DNA of 64,000 nt. Origin: Emticicia sp051209875. Its GTDB lineage: Bacteria > Bacteroidota > Bacteroidia > Cytophagales > Spirosomataceae. The notes beneath the pieces are model-generated. The model was not told the origin of the DNA. It searched no databases and saw nothing but the letters and a program-made list of their open reading frames with translations. The position numbers and the translations under genes are program-made. Below, one piece after another: positions 52,556 to 61,692 of this stretch. Where the stretch lies: the NCBI RefSeq assembly GCF_051209875.1, contig NZ_JBNTQY010000001.1, positions 1,736,001-1,800,000 on the forward strand, written 5' to 3'. The first letter of the stretch is position 1. Every line of letters starts with the position of its first letter.

Positions 52556-52978
52556 ATGTTTAATAAAAATTTAAATTTTACGAATATAAGCTCAACTGGA
52601 AATAAAAATATGGTTGACCATTTAGGTATCGAGTTTTTAGAGATAGGCGAAGATTTTGTTACTGCTCGAATGCCAGTTGACCATCGTACTCACCAACCTT
52701 TCGGAATTTTACATGGTGGAGCATCTGTCGTTTTGGCTGAAAGTTTAGGAAGTGTTGCTTCTTTTCTAACATTAACCGACCCAACTACGCAAAGAGCTGT
52801 AGGACTTGAAATAAATGCTAACCATATTCGTGGGGTGAGTAGCGGTTGGGTTTATGCCAAAGCTACACCCCTGCATTTAGGTCGAACTACGCATGTATGG
52901 GATATAAAAATTACTTCAGAAGAAGGAAAGTTAGTTTGTGTAGTACGTTTTACTGTGGCTATCATTGCAGTAAAATAG
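52556..52978 (+). CDS. PaaI-type hotdog thioesterase
   Basis: 140 residues. PFGILHGGASVVLAESLGSV is the HGG-x-x-x-x-LAE motif of the PaaI/YdiI group, with the catalytic acid after it; AVGLEINANHIRGVSSGWVY and CVVRFTVAIIAVK complete the hotdog strand order. It hydrolyses an aromatic or menaquinone-pathway acyl-CoA; the substrate is not resolved. It forms a single-gene unit. Confidence 0.9.
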   Translation: MFNKNLNFTNISSTGNKNMVDHLGIEFLEIGEDFVTARMPVDHRTHQPFGILHGGASVVLAESLGSVASFLTLTDPTTQRAVGLEINANHIRGVSSGWVYAKATPLHLGRTTHVWDIKITSEEGKLVCVVRFTVAIIAVK

Positions 52979-53147
52979 TTATTGGTTGATTAGTTATTAC
53001 TTTACTATTGCATTATCAGTTTTTCAATAATCAATACCTATTAAATGGCTTGATTTTTGTAAGTTATTTGAAGGTAGTTTTTGTAAAAGTGCCTAAAAAT
53101 TATGAAAGAAAACGACATTTCTTTGATATTAAACATCAAATTTTAAG

Positions 53148-54008
53148 ATGAAAAAAATACTATTATTGCTATTGAGCCTCATTTCTACTACACTTTTTGC
53201 ACAAAAAAAGCAAAATAATGAAAAGACTAAAAATGATTCTATTCAAATCAAGCAAGACTCGGTAAAGCTCCAACAATTTGTTTTTGAAGATGAAAAAAGT
53301 GATAAAAATCGTAAAAAGAATAAGAAGGTAGTGACAAAAGATACTACATCAAGTTATGCTTCTGAATATAAAAGAGATGATATGAGATTTCAATCAGGTT
53401 TTCGTGGAGGGGTAAATTTTGGCAGTTTCAATTTAAAAGATGTCAATAATGTTGTCAGGGTAACATCATCTGGCCTGCCTCAAACACCATTTACGAAAGA
53501 TAATTTTTTAAATAATACCCAAGTGGTACTTGGATACTTAGGTGGTGTATTTGTCCGCATCACTCGTGGGACATTTTATTTTCAGCCCGAAGCTATTTAT
53601 ACTCAGAAAGGAGGGAAATTTGATATTTTACAATCGGATGGGAAGTTATTTAAACGTGTAAATGCCTCTTATAATACGGTTGATGTTCCTATGCTTTTCG
53701 GAATTCGTTTTCGTCAAGGAAGGGTTTTTGCTGGACCTTTGATGAGTTTCCCTTTAAATTTCAATAAAGAATTGGAAGAAACTTTACAAATATATACCGC
53801 CAACGATTTCAAGAAGGATTTATTTACTAAACCTGCTTTTGGGATCAATGCTGGAATTGGCTTTGAATTTAATCATATTTTTATCGAAGGACGCTATGAA
53901 AGAGGACTTTCTAATACCGTTGATTATGAATTAGGCCCTTCAAGTAACCCTTCAAAATTTCAAATGTTACCGAGTTTGTTTCAAATTACTTTAGGTTTTA
54001 TTCGTTAA
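53148..54008 (+). CDS. Outer-membrane beta-barrel (PorT-like) protein
   Basis: 286 residues with a signal peptide (MKKILLLLLSLISTTLFAQ). A highly charged Lys/Glu/Gln-rich segment (residues 20-75) comes next, then an eight-stranded barrel: FRGGVNFGSFNLKDVNNVVR, VVLGYLGGVFVRITRGTFYF, TVDVPMLFGIRFRQ, FGINAGIGFEFNHIFIEGRY and LPSLFQITLGFIR at the C-terminus. This is the porin/PorT-type OMP_b-brl family. PorT is a type IX secretion component in other species, but that role is not claimed here. Surface localisation in the outer membrane is expected. Confidence 0.85.
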   Translation: MKKILLLLLSLISTTLFAQKKQNNEKTKNDSIQIKQDSVKLQQFVFEDEKSDKNRKKNKKVVTKDTTSSYASEYKRDDMRFQSGFRGGVNFGSFNLKDVNNVVRVTSSGLPQTPFTKDNFLNNTQVVLGYLGGVFVRITRGTFYFQPEAIYTQKGGKFDILQSDGKLFKRVNASYNTVDVPMLFGIRFRQGRVFAGPLMSFPLNFNKELEETLQIYTANDFKKDLFTKPAFGINAGIGFEFNHIFIEGRYERGLSNTVDYELGPSSNPSKFQMLPSLFQITLGFIR

Positions 54009-54034
54009 TTTATTTTTGAAGAAAATTACACATT

Positions 54035-54385
54035 ATGCAATTTCTATCACTCGAACCTTTTGTTCCTTCAGGCAATAATTTTGAAAAATCTAAAGAACTT
54101 TTTCAAGAATTAGGCTTTATAATCAACTGGGATTCAGGTGATTATGTCGGGTTTGAAAAAGATGGATGTAAGTTTATTCTACAAAATTTTGATAATATTG
54201 AATTTGCACAAAATTTTATGCTAAGCGTAAAAATAAGTAATGCAGAAGAGTATTGGATGGATATAATAGAAAGAAAATTACCAGAGAAGTTTGGTATTCA
54301 TATAAGTAAACCTACCCAGCAGCCTTATGGAAAAGAAGTAAATATCATTGATATAGCTGGCGTTTGTTGGCATTTTGTAGAATAG
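54035..54385 (+). CDS. VOC-superfamily (glyoxalase/bleomycin-resistance) protein
   Basis: 116 residues, a single VOC fold: LEPFVPSGNNFEKSKELFQE begins the first beta-alpha-beta-beta-beta unit, NFMLSVKISNAEEYW the second, and PYGKEVNIIDIAGVCWHFVE is the usual end with the metal-binding Glu. The reaction is unknown. It lies 26 bases after the barrel gene and converges on ftsH. Confidence 0.8.
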   Translation: MQFLSLEPFVPSGNNFEKSKELFQELGFIINWDSGDYVGFEKDGCKFILQNFDNIEFAQNFMLSVKISNAEEYWMDIIERKLPEKFGIHISKPTQQPYGKEVNIIDIAGVCWHFVE

Positions 54386-54446
54386 TTAAGTAAGAGTTAT
54401 CCATTATTAAGATGCGATTCTCCAAAGTAATATCTCAAATTATACA

Positions 54447-54488
54447 AAAAAAACAAGGTCATCAATTGATAGATGACCTTGTTTTTTT
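54447..54488. terminator. Bidirectional terminator between the VOC gene and ftsH
   Basis: A 17-base perfect stem (54447-54463 with 54472-54488) closes an 8-base loop. The stem includes 7 A residues on one side and 7 T residues on the other, so either strand makes a classical terminator. Confidence 0.93.
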
Positions 54489-54505
54489 GTATTTATTCTC
54501 AAAAA

Positions 54506-56527
54506 TTATTGTTGAGCAGAATCTGAATTAACAATTGGTACATTTTCCTCAGTTGGAGTATCAATTTTATCCATAAACTCTTGATAATTTGTCAACTTCT
54601 CAAAAGGACGCTTACCAATTAATTCTACCAAATCAGATTGATAAAGAATTTCTTTTTTGAGTAATTCTTGAGCAATTTTCTCTAATTCCTCTCTTTTATT
54701 AATCAATAATTCTCTTGTACGAACATAGGCAGTGTCAATCAATTTTTTTACCTCTTCGTCAATGGTTTTTGCAGTATCTTCTGAATAAGGTTTCGTAAAT
54801 GACATCTCTCCTTGACCTTTTGAGTCGTAGAATGAAACATTACCAATTTTATCATTCATACCGTAAATACTAATCATTCCATAGGCACTCTTAGTAATAC
54901 GTTCTAAATCACTCAATGCACCCGTTGAAATTTTTCCAAAAACTACATCTTCAGCCGCACGTCCACCGAGCGTCATACACATTTCATCAAAAAGTTGCTC
55001 AGTACGATATAAATATTGTTCTTTTGGCAAGTATTGAGCATAACCCAAAGCAGCAATTCCACGAGGAACGATACTCACTTTTACCAAAGGATTGGCATGT
55101 TCTAAGAACCAACCAGCAACAGCATGACCTGCTTCGTGGTAAGCAACAATTTCTTTCTCTTCTGGTGAAATCAATTTGTTTTTCTTTTCTAATCCTCCAA
55201 TTTCACGGTCAATTGCATCATGAAAATCTTTCATTTCGATTGATGGTTTGCCACGACGAGCAGCCAAAAGAGCAGCTTCATTACAAACATTGGCGATTTC
55301 AGCACCTGCAAAACCTGGCGTTTGAGCAGCCAATTTTTTCACATCAATGCTATCAGAAAGTTTCAAAGGCTTCATATGAACCTTGAAAATAGCTTCACGA
55401 CCTACTAAATCAGGTGTATCAACGCTGATTTGGCGATCAAAACGACCTGGACGCATCAAAGCGGAGTCTAAAACGTCAGGACGGTTAGTTGCGGCTAAAA
55501 TGATAATTCCAGCATCAGAACCAAAACCATCCATTTCAACCAAGAGAGAGTTAAGTGTATTTTCACGTTCATCATTCGCACCTGGCATTGAGCCACGCCC
55601 ACGTGAACGACCAACAGCATCAATCTCATCAATAAATATGATACAAGGAGCTTTTTCTTTGGCTTGTTTGAATAAATCACGCACACGAGCAGCACCCACA
55701 CCTACAAACATTTCTACGAAATCAGAACCTGAAAGTGAGAAAAACGGCACGCTTGCTTCACCCGCCACTGCTTTTGCCAATAATGTTTTACCAGTTCCTG
55801 GAGGGCCTACAAGCAAAGCCCCTTTGGGGATCTTACCACCTAATTCGGTGTATTTTTTTGGAGTTTTCAAGAAATCAACAATTTCTTGAAGTTCTTCTTT
55901 GGCTTCTTCCAAACCAGCAACGTCATTGAAAGTGATTTTAACCTTGCTATCGGCATCAAATAAGGCAGCTCTTGATTTACCAATATTGAAAATCTGACCT
56001 CCTGGGCCGCCACCGCCCGCCATACGACTCATTAAGAAGTACATTAAGCCAAGTACAACGATAAACGGTAGCAATTGCCAAACCATATTCATCATGTCTT
56101 GACGTTCGACGCTTTCTGGATAAAGTGTTTGGCGATAATTTTCTTCAATTTGTGGACTTTTCAAAAACTCACGATACTCGTTCATAAAAGATTCAACCGA
56201 AACCACATCAATTTTCAAGTGCGGACCACCAGCATTATAACGATTATTGCCCAATTCTGCTTTGTATTCAGGTTTCTGGAGGGCATCACGGGTAAGGGTA
56301 ACCTCAACACTACGATTACCTTCAACTACTGCCACTTTCTCAACGTCTTTTTGCAAAATCATTTGTTCGAGTTGCTTGTACTTGATTGTTGCAAGTGTGG
56401 CTTGTCTCGAAAAAAGCAAAAATCCGATGATACCCATGATAATTGCCGCTACTATCCAACCCTGCAAACCACCACTACTGTTGGATGGTTTTCTTTTCGG
56501 AAACTCATTATTGTTGTTCTCAGACAT
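54506..56527 (-). CDS. ftsH: ATP-dependent zinc metalloprotease FtsH
   Basis: 673 residues. Two membrane helices (residues 24-40 and 148-166) flank a periplasmic region. The AAA+ domain has Walker A GPPGTGKT at 241-248, Walker B IIFIDEID and the second-region-of-homology ATNRPDVLDSALMRPGRFDR; the M41 protease domain has HEAGH at 464-468 as the zinc site. A Glu/Gln-rich tail follows. It degrades misassembled membrane proteins. It is 94 bases downstream of rsfS on the same strand, an order common in Bacteroidota. Confidence 0.97.
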   Translation of the reverse strand: MSENNNNEFPKRKPSNSSGGLQGWIVAAIIMGIIGFLLFSRQATLATIKYKQLEQMILQKDVEKVAVVEGNRSVEVTLTRDALQKPEYKAELGNNRYNAGGPHLKIDVVSVESFMNEYREFLKSPQIEENYRQTLYPESVERQDMMNMVWQLLPFIVVLGLMYFLMSRMAGGGGPGGQIFNIGKSRAALFDADSKVKITFNDVAGLEEAKEELQEIVDFLKTPKKYTELGGKIPKGALLVGPPGTGKTLLAKAVAGEASVPFFSLSGSDFVEMFVGVGAARVRDLFKQAKEKAPCIIFIDEIDAVGRSRGRGSMPGANDERENTLNSLLVEMDGFGSDAGIIILAATNRPDVLDSALMRPGRFDRQISVDTPDLVGREAIFKVHMKPLKLSDSIDVKKLAAQTPGFAGAEIANVCNEAALLAARRGKPSIEMKDFHDAIDREIGGLEKKNKLISPEEKEIVAYHEAGHAVAGWFLEHANPLVKVSIVPRGIAALGYAQYLPKEQYLYRTEQLFDEMCMTLGGRAAEDVVFGKISTGALSDLERITKSAYGMISIYGMNDKIGNVSFYDSKGQGEMSFTKPYSEDTAKTIDEEVKKLIDTAYVRTRELLINKREELEKIAQELLKKEILYQSDLVELIGKRPFEKLTNYQEFMDKIDTPTEENVPIVNSDSAQQ

Positions 56528-56621
56528 TTTTTTAGTTTTTCAAAATTTAATGTAATTTTATTTGTATAAAATAACCTTTACAACGTTTTTAGTGAACCTT
56601 GTAAAGGTTTAGTTTAAAACA

Positions 56622-57029
56622 TTAATTGAACATCATTTGTTTTTCAGGCTCTGGTTCCATGCTTTCTTCAATCTGAGTGAGTTCGGCGTCACCCCATAAA
56701 GATTCCAAATCGTAGAATTTTCGACGGTCTTTTCTGAACACATGCACTACAACATCAATGTAGTCTAACAAAATCCATTCTTTGTTTTGTTTACCCTCTT
56801 GGTGCCAAGGGTTCATTTTTGTGGCCTTGAATACTTCATCGTCCACAGAAGTAGCTATTGCATCAATTTGCGTATCGGTGTTTCCGGAGCAAATGACAAA
56901 AAAATCGGTTATGGAGTTTTTAACTTTTCTCAAATCCATTACTACAATATTTGCCGCTTTTTTTTCCAACATCCCGTGTACTACTAAGCGACATAACTCA
57001 TCACCAGAAAGTTCTTTAATTTCTTTCAT
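56622..57029 (-). CDS. rsfS: Ribosome silencing factor RsfS
   Basis: 135 residues. GMLEKKAANIVVMDLRKVKN, ITDFFVICSGNTDTQIDAIA and EWILLDYIDVVVHVFRKDRR are the signature of the RsfS/YbeB/iojap family, which binds L14 and blocks subunit joining under nutrient stress. Its position upstream of ftsH and divergent from the biotin ligase gene is a conserved arrangement. Confidence 0.95.
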   Translation of the reverse strand: MKEIKELSGDELCRLVVHGMLEKKAANIVVMDLRKVKNSITDFFVICSGNTDTQIDAIATSVDDEVFKATKMNPWHQEGKQNKEWILLDYIDVVVHVFRKDRRKFYDLESLWGDAELTQIEESMEPEPEKQMMFN

Positions 57030-57157
57030 TCAATCTTATCTTCGGTTAATTTTGTGAGCGGTTCGCTTAAATTTTGAATCTATAAATAGATGTATATACG
57101 AACATCACTAAAAATATTTTTATAATACGTTTTATAAAACGCTAAATTACTATAAAG

Positions 57158-57928
57158 TTGCACAATTTTCAACCCAAAACCTTATTTCTCGGTAAAAAAA
57201 CAATTTATCTGCCAAGTTGTCATTCAACTAACGATATTGCTGCTGAAATAATTCAAAATAAACAAGTTTTTGATGGCACTATTGTCATAACTTCCGATCA
57301 AACAGCTGGGCGTGGGCAACGTGGAAACTCTTGGGAAGCACTTCCTGGACAGAATATTACTTTTTCGCTTATCGTAAAACCTGATTTTTTGAATGCTAAT
57401 GAACAATTCAAACTCAATATTGCTGTATCTCTCGGAATCTATTCTTTCCTCAATCAATATGTAGCAGACAAATTGACCGTAAAATGGCCAAACGATGTAT
57501 ATGTCAGTGACCGAAAAATGGGTGGTGTCTTAATCGAAAATACACTTTCAGGAAGTCGTATTGCATATTCGGTCATTGGCATTGGGTTGAATATTAATCA
57601 ATTAAGTTTCTCAGAAACGAATACTCGTGCTGTTTCTCTTCGTTTGGCAACACAAAGTTTGGACGAGTTTGATATTGAAAAATTGATTGGTGAATTGTGT
57701 GAAAGCCTTGAAAAATATTATTTGCAGCTTAAAAATGGGCATTCATTAAGACAAAAAGAAGCTTATCTCGAAATTTTGTATCGTTACCAAGAATACCATT
57801 ATTTTAGTAAAAATGACACAAGGTTTTTAGGTAAAATTATTGATATTGCACCGACGGGTCATTTAATGTTGGAAGTAAACGGCGAAGTGGAATATTTTGA
57901 TTTTAAAGAGATTTCGTTTGAAATTTAA
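57158..57928 (+). CDS. birA: Biotin--[acetyl-CoA-carboxylase] ligase
   Basis: 256 residues. ITSDQTAGRGQRGNSWEALP is the GRGRxGxxW biotin-binding motif, KWPNDVYVSDRKMGGVLIEN the catalytic Lys region, and SVIGIGLNIN follows; there is no N-terminal helix-turn-helix, so it is the mono-functional type. The frame starts with TTG at 57158; a stop lies at 57143 and the first in-frame ATG is after the active site. It loads biotin on carboxylases, including any partner of pccB. It converges on the TPR gene 4 bases away. Confidence 0.93.
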   Translation: MHNFQPKTLFLGKKTIYLPSCHSTNDIAAEIIQNKQVFDGTIVITSDQTAGRGQRGNSWEALPGQNITFSLIVKPDFLNANEQFKLNIAVSLGIYSFLNQYVADKLTVKWPNDVYVSDRKMGGVLIENTLSGSRIAYSVIGIGLNINQLSFSETNTRAVSLRLATQSLDEFDIEKLIGELCESLEKYYLQLKNGHSLRQKEAYLEILYRYQEYHYFSKNDTRFLGKIIDIAPTGHLMLEVNGEVEYFDFKEISFEI

Positions 57929-57932
57929 ATTT

Positions 57933-59477
57933 TTAATACCCCATTTCCGTCAAAGCAGCACGTGCCTTATTATCTATGGAAGTTTTATATTCATGGCGTT
58001 TATATGAAATTGCTTTCTCAAAATATGTTCTGGCTTTATTTTTTTGACTTTTTGCTTGAAAAATATACCCTAATTGCAGAGAAGAACTTGCTCCAAAATG
58101 CCATTCTTGCCCATCCGACAGCTTGATAGATTGTTCAAAAAAGACGATAGCTTTATCAAATTGATTGAGTTTTTGATAAATACGCCCTGCCCGATAGGCA
58201 AATTCAGAATGGTCTTTTGTATTGCTAAAGTTTTTCTCCGAAAGGTTTTCTACTTCATCGGCTGCTTGTTCAAAATAACCACCATCAAACGCAAGACGGA
58301 GTTTCAAGAGTGTTTTATTGGGTAAAATACTAGTTTTTATGTAGTTTTCATAAAATTTTTGGGCAGCTTTGTCTGATTCGGCTATAGCGTTACCATTTGT
58401 TGGAATTTTAGTAAGGTAGAATCTCCCTTTTTTCTCATCTCCCGAAAGCCAGTAACAAACAAACAATTTATAATAGGTATCTTTTAAAAAGCCTTTGCCT
58501 TTAAAGTTTTTTAGATAAGCCATGTATGAATTAATAGCTTGCGAATAATGGCCTTTAAATAACAGCGTTTCGGCTTTATACAATTCAAAAATTGGAAAGT
58601 AAATGTAGGTTGGATCTGTTGGATGTTTTTTTAATAATTCAATCGCCTGTTCTGTATGGTTTTCTTTGAGAGCAACGGCTGTTGCAAGTAAAAAAAAGTT
58701 TAAGTTATCTGGTTGATTATCAATTAATTGTAATAAATCAGAGTTTTGTTTATCATCAAATTTTAGTACATAGGCTTGGATGAAAATCGTGCAAAGTTTT
58801 GATTCAAGTCCCCAAATTTTATCTTTTGAAGCGAGCCTTAATTCATTCATTCCTTGCTGAATATTGCCTCGAAGTCCTAAAAACTTGGTTATCCATTTTT
58901 GATTTTCAGGCACCGACCCAAACAATACATGCAAACAACCCAAAGATTTTTGGTTTGGCTCAAAATTTGGAAACATTCGCTGATTTTCTTCCAATAATCG
59001 ATAGGCTTGAATGACATTCCAGCCAGCCTTTACTTCATGTCCAAATCTAATTTTTAATAAAGCCCAATGCAGTTTTATTTCTGCTCGTAAAAAGCGATTA
59101 TATGGAGATTTTAGGTCCAAATTCTCAATCAATTCAAGCCGTTCATCTTCTTTGCGAAGTATTCTTTCATAAGCCTCTTCATTTTCGGCATTGATTAACT
59201 CTACTAAATCTACATAATTTTCTAAGTAGATTTTAAATGGATTCGTAGGATTTTCTTTCAAAAGCAAATCTTTACCAGACTGAATTTTTAATTTGAAAAT
59301 CTCAGAATATGCTTTTTGAAGATTAGGTGTAAAATCAAAATCTTTTGCTACTGAATTTTGTGCTGTAAAAAATAAACAAAAAGTAACAAAGATTATTAAA
59401 GTTCTTTTTACAATTATAGAAGCATGGATGTTTTTAAACACTTTTTTCTCAATTTTTTGCTTTGTTGATTCAGCCAT
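57933..59477 (-). CDS. Exported TPR-rich protein
   Basis: 514 residues. A hydrophobic segment near residue 35 (VKRTLIIFVTFCLFFTAQNSV) is the likely signal peptide, after a basic 20-residue N-terminus. TPR units are clearest near the C-terminus (YRAGRIYQKLNQFDKAIVFF and SLQLGYIFQAKSQKNKARTY). No catalytic motif is seen. Its job is probably assembly or scaffolding; partners unknown. A terminator lies 62 bases before its start and belongs to the gene upstream. Confidence 0.8.
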   Translation of the reverse strand: MAESTKQKIEKKVFKNIHASIIVKRTLIIFVTFCLFFTAQNSVAKDFDFTPNLQKAYSEIFKLKIQSGKDLLLKENPTNPFKIYLENYVDLVELINAENEEAYERILRKEDERLELIENLDLKSPYNRFLRAEIKLHWALLKIRFGHEVKAGWNVIQAYRLLEENQRMFPNFEPNQKSLGCLHVLFGSVPENQKWITKFLGLRGNIQQGMNELRLASKDKIWGLESKLCTIFIQAYVLKFDDKQNSDLLQLIDNQPDNLNFFLLATAVALKENHTEQAIELLKKHPTDPTYIYFPIFELYKAETLLFKGHYSQAINSYMAYLKNFKGKGFLKDTYYKLFVCYWLSGDEKKGRFYLTKIPTNGNAIAESDKAAQKFYENYIKTSILPNKTLLKLRLAFDGGYFEQAADEVENLSEKNFSNTKDHSEFAYRAGRIYQKLNQFDKAIVFFEQSIKLSDGQEWHFGASSSLQLGYIFQAKSQKNKARTYFEKAISYKRHEYKTSIDNKARAALTEMGY

Positions 59478-59538
59478 TGATAATTTAATTATTGTTTTAC
59501 TTACGAAGACCGCTGAGAGAAAGATTGTGAGAAAACAA

Positions 59539-59583
59539 AAATAGCTAAATTTTCAAACAAATGCTGAAAATTTAGCTATTTTG
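59539..59583. terminator. Terminator downstream of the zinc-ribbon gene
   Basis: AAAATAGCTAAATTTTCA (59539-59556) is matched exactly by 59566-59583 around a 9-base loop. It lies 49 bases after the zinc-ribbon stop on the minus strand and before the TPR gene. Confidence 0.85.
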
Positions 59584-59631
59584 ATAGGAATATGACTGTG
59601 AACGATTGTCTAATGACTATCAGTCAAACAA

Positions 59632-60372
59632 TTATTTTCTTGAAATTTCGATGGCATCTACATCAGCCAAGATACGTCCGCAGTGCTCGCAAACGATGAT
59701 TTTTTTCTTGTCTTTAATGTCAGCTTGACGTTGTGGCGGAACGATATTGAAACAACCACCGCAAGCACCACGCTTGACCATAACGATTGCCAAACCATTT
59801 TCTGCATTATTACGAATACGGTTATAAGCATTTACCAAACGCTCTTCAACATTAGCAGCAGCTTTGTCACGTCCAACAGAAAGTTTCTTTTCGTCTTCTT
59901 GACTTTCAGCAACCAACACATCCAATTCTTTGCGTTTGGTTTCGAGGTCTTTCTTACGATTAGCCATCGCAGTTTCTACGTCCGAAATTTCTGTGTTTTT
60001 ATTTTTTATTTTAAATTCAGTTTCTTTGATACGCTTGTCGGCCAACTGAATTTCAAGCTCTTGTAATTCTAATTCTTTAGAAATAGCATCATATTCACGG
60101 TTATTGCGAACATTCATCTGCTGATCTTTGTACTTCTGAATAAGCTTTTCGGCATCTTTTTTATTTGCTCGATAGGCATTCACCTCAGAATCTAAGGTAT
60201 CAATTTCTTTTTTGAATTTACCAATACGAGTTTCAAAACCGATGACTTCATCTTCTAAATCACGAACTTCGTCAGGTAAATCACCACGTAGTTTTCTTAA
60301 CTCGTCTAATTGAGAATCAATTGATTGAAGTTTAAGCAGTGTTTCTAATTTTTGTGCAACCGTTAATTCCAT
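59632..60372 (-). CDS. Coiled-coil protein with C-terminal zinc ribbon (CT398-like)
   Basis: 246 residues. Residues 10-190 form a long antiparallel coiled coil rich in Lys and Glu. The last roughly 40 residues hold a zinc ribbon, CGGC then CEHC (GACGGCFNIVPPQRQ...KIIVCEHCGRIL), four Cys ligands. It resembles Chlamydia CT398 and the zinc-ribbon proteins that follow Nif3 genes in many bacteria. Function unknown, possibly DNA- or protein-binding. It is 41 bases after the Nif3-like gene, forming an operon. Confidence 0.85.
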   Translation of the reverse strand: MELTVAQKLETLLKLQSIDSQLDELRKLRGDLPDEVRDLEDEVIGFETRIGKFKKEIDTLDSEVNAYRANKKDAEKLIQKYKDQQMNVRNNREYDAISKELELQELEIQLADKRIKETEFKIKNKNTEISDVETAMANRKKDLETKRKELDVLVAESQEDEKKLSVGRDKAAANVEERLVNAYNRIRNNAENGLAIVMVKRGACGGCFNIVPPQRQADIKDKKKIIVCEHCGRILADVDAIEISRK

Positions 60373-60413
60373 AATATCTAATATCGTCTTGATTTATTCT
60401 TAAAATCTCCGTT

Positions 60414-61511
60414 TTAATAATAATAATTTATTGGATTTGTGGGTGTTACCGACAAATGGACTGCAAAGTTAAGCATTTTTTTGCAAATATAATCTTTCAA
60501 TAATTCTTTTGTGAATTGTTCTGATTCATAATGACCAATATCGGCAATAATAATGCGTTTATCGGCATCAAAAAACTCGTGATATTTATAATCGGAGGTA
60601 ATAAAGATGTCGGCATTCTGTGCAAGTGCATCATTGAGCAGGAAACCCCCAGCTCCGCCACAAACGGCTATTTTTTTGATTGGTTTTCCCAATAAATTTG
60701 TATGACGAATAACTGAAACATTCATTTTTTGTTTCAAATATTGCAAAAACTCTTTTTCGTCCATCGCTTCTGCCAGTTCACCGATTGCTCCAGAGCCAAC
60801 TTCTTGGTTTTGATTTTCTAATAAAACAATGTCATGTGCTACTTCTTCATAGATATGCGTACGATACATTGCCGCCAAAACTAAATTCTTGAGATAGGCA
60901 GGAAAAATCACTTCCACGCGATTTTCGTGTACTTCTTCTTGTACATTTGCTGTACCAATGGTTGGATTTGCAAGTTCATTTGGTCGAAAACTTCCAGTGC
61001 CTTCTCCACGAAAACTTACATGAGTGTAATTGCCAATCATTCCTGCACCAGCTTCATGAAGAGCATCTACGACCATTTGTGTATTATCAATAGGCACAAA
61101 AACTATCAATTTCATCAAGGTCTGACTTTTAGGAGAAAGGATCTTAACTTGCTGTAAATCAAGTAATTGTGCAATTTTAAAGTTTACGCCACCAATAACA
61201 CTATCAAGATTGGTATGGGTGGCATAAATAGCAATATCATTTTTTATTGCTTTAATAATGGTTCGCTCCACATAGTTTTTGCCTGTCAATTTCTTCAAGC
61301 CTTTAAAAACAATGGGGTGATGAGCAACAACTAAATTGCAACCTTGGGCAATGGCTTCATCAATCACCTCTTCAGTAGAATCGAGGGTCACTAAAATACC
61401 TGTGATTTCGGTGCTTGCGTTGCCAACAATCAATCCTGCATTATCATAATTTTCTTGGTAAGCCAAAGGTGCGAATTCTTCGAGATAATTGCTAATTTCT
61501 TTTATTGTCAT
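60414..61511 (-). CDS. Nif3-like dinuclear metal-centre protein
   Basis: 365 residues, the long Nif3/YbgI form with an inserted PII-like middle domain (VPIDNTQMVVDALHEAGAGM). Metal ligands are visible as VVAHHPIVFKGLKKL, ATHTNLD, and a C-terminal ADIGHYESEQFTKEL. Members are annotated as GTP cyclohydrolase I type 2-like, but the reaction is uncertain. It pairs with the zinc-ribbon gene in a two-gene operon and is divergent from the DUF1080 gene. Confidence 0.9.
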   Translation of the reverse strand: MTIKEISNYLEEFAPLAYQENYDNAGLIVGNASTEITGILVTLDSTEEVIDEAIAQGCNLVVAHHPIVFKGLKKLTGKNYVERTIIKAIKNDIAIYATHTNLDSVIGGVNFKIAQLLDLQQVKILSPKSQTLMKLIVFVPIDNTQMVVDALHEAGAGMIGNYTHVSFRGEGTGSFRPNELANPTIGTANVQEEVHENRVEVIFPAYLKNLVLAAMYRTHIYEEVAHDIVLLENQNQEVGSGAIGELAEAMDEKEFLQYLKQKMNVSVIRHTNLLGKPIKKIAVCGGAGGFLLNDALAQNADIFITSDYKYHEFFDADKRIIIADIGHYESEQFTKELLKDYICKKMLNFAVHLSVTPTNPINYYY

Positions 61512-61554
61512 GGTATTTCCTTAGTGTATTTTCAAAACAGATTTTTTTCTTAGA

Positions 61555-61592
61555 AAAAATCTATCAAAATAACATTGTCTTGATAGATTTTT
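61555..61592. promoter_or_regulatory. Hairpin in the divergent nif3/DUF1080 spacer
   Basis: AAAAATCTATCAA (61555-61567) pairs exactly with 61580-61592 around 12 bases. Because the flanking genes diverge, it is not an ordinary terminator; it may be an operator or leader structure. Confidence 0.5.
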
Positions 61593-61692
61593 CATAAGTT
61601 TGATAGTCGTAAAATTACGGTAAATGTTTAGCTCTGCAATAATCATTCATTTATATTCAACCTTAAATTTTTATAAAATTATTTTTACAATC

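Noticed and set aside
55383..55889. 168-codon open frame opposite ftsH
   Set aside because: It is the complement of the AAA+ region of FtsH, whose motifs are intact, so it is not a separate gene.
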